A stretch of DNA of 6,675 nucleotides from an uncultured Eudoraea sp. (GTDB lineage: Bacteria > Bacteroidota > Bacteroidia > Flavobacteriales > Flavobacteriaceae): contig CAJQNH010000235.1 of the NCBI GenBank assembly GCA_905479615.1, positions 1 through 6,675 on the forward strand. Reading direction: 5' to 3'. Under the pieces are notes generated by a model that had not been told where the DNA came from, ran no database searches, and saw only the letters and a list, made by a program, of their open reading frames with translations. Positions 6,511 to 6,675 of the stretch are shown piece after piece (within the stretch, counting starts at the first letter, position 1; every line of letters begins with the position of its first letter). Position numbers and translations under genes: made by a program.

Positions 6511-6675
6511 AATTGCTTGGTTTGGTTGGTTTTAAAACTATAAATATATCAAAAAATCAATTCAATTTGATTCCAAATTTAGATAGTTAAACTAACTGCA
6601 AGTGTTATGGATAAGAATTGATTAATGTGAAAGATAATTATAAATTCAGTACAATTGACTTTAGCAACTATTAAT
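6511..6675. other. Leader and upstream region of the aryl-sulfate sulfotransferase-like gene
   Basis: These 165 AT-rich bases up to the window edge contain no credible coding sequence. They hold a promoter for the minus-strand gene (6574-6601), an 11-base palindrome inside its spacer (6584-6594), an inverted repeat ATCAA-N6-TTGAT (6556-6571) near the predicted transcription start, and a TTGG-repeat stretch in the leader (6517-6529). Nothing recognisable is seen at 6602-6675. Whether a divergent gene begins beyond the edge cannot be told. Confidence 0.6.
6574..6601 (-). promoter_or_regulatory. Flavobacterium-type promoter of the aryl-sulfate sulfotransferase-like gene
   Basis: On the minus strand TTG (6601-6599), a 17-base spacer and TAAATTTG (6581-6574) match the Bacteroidota housekeeping sigma consensus TTG-N17-23-TAnnTTTG exactly. 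It lies in noncoding DNA upstream of ATG 6510, giving a leader of roughly 55-60 bases. Placement and match are good; the spacer is at the short end of the allowed range. Confidence 0.65.

Noticed and set aside
6620..6660. Possible plus-strand promoter TTG-N20-TAAATTCA pointing out of the window
   Set aside because: The second element has two mismatches to the consensus, and no downstream gene is visible.

Overview
The window looks like chromosomal DNA of a flavobacterium-like member of Bacteroidota. It is AT-rich (roughly 40% G+C by eye), the genes lack convincing Shine-Dalgarno sequences, at least one promoter fits the Flavobacterium TTG-N17-23-TAnnTTTG pattern, and the lipoprotein signal (FFSC then K-E-E) is typical of the phylum. 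The species cannot be named from the sequence.

Layout. At the left (1-1104, + strand) is the 3' two thirds of typA/bipA, a ribosome-associated translational GTPase. It is interrupted by an in-frame TAA at 742-744, just before its specific C-terminal domain. The rest of the window (1126-6510, - strand) is a convergent run of five genes. In transcription order they are: a lipoprotein aryl-sulfate sulfotransferase-like beta-propeller (6510-4843), a small P-loop (PAPS-type) sulfotransferase (4804-4124), a 12-helix major facilitator transporter (4039-2870), a membrane-anchored Nudix protein (2771-1956) and a ROK-family polyphosphate glucokinase (1875-1126). Gaps are 38, 84, 98 and 80 bases. The first two genes probably share a transcript. 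A hairpin after the second suggests the transporter may lie in another unit. The last 165 bases hold the promoter region of the first gene.

How they may work together. The clearest link is the adjacency of two unrelated sulfotransferase types, one predicted on the envelope and one in the cytoplasm. The transporter, Nudix and glucokinase genes have no obvious joint pathway with them. No RNA genes, CRISPR arrays, insertion sequences or phage genes were seen. The most unusual items are the typA nonsense codon, the fusion of a small phage-like membrane domain to a Nudix hydrolase, the sulfotransferase pair, and a His-to-Gln change in the sugar-binding motif of the glucokinase. No wholly new multi-gene system is evident.
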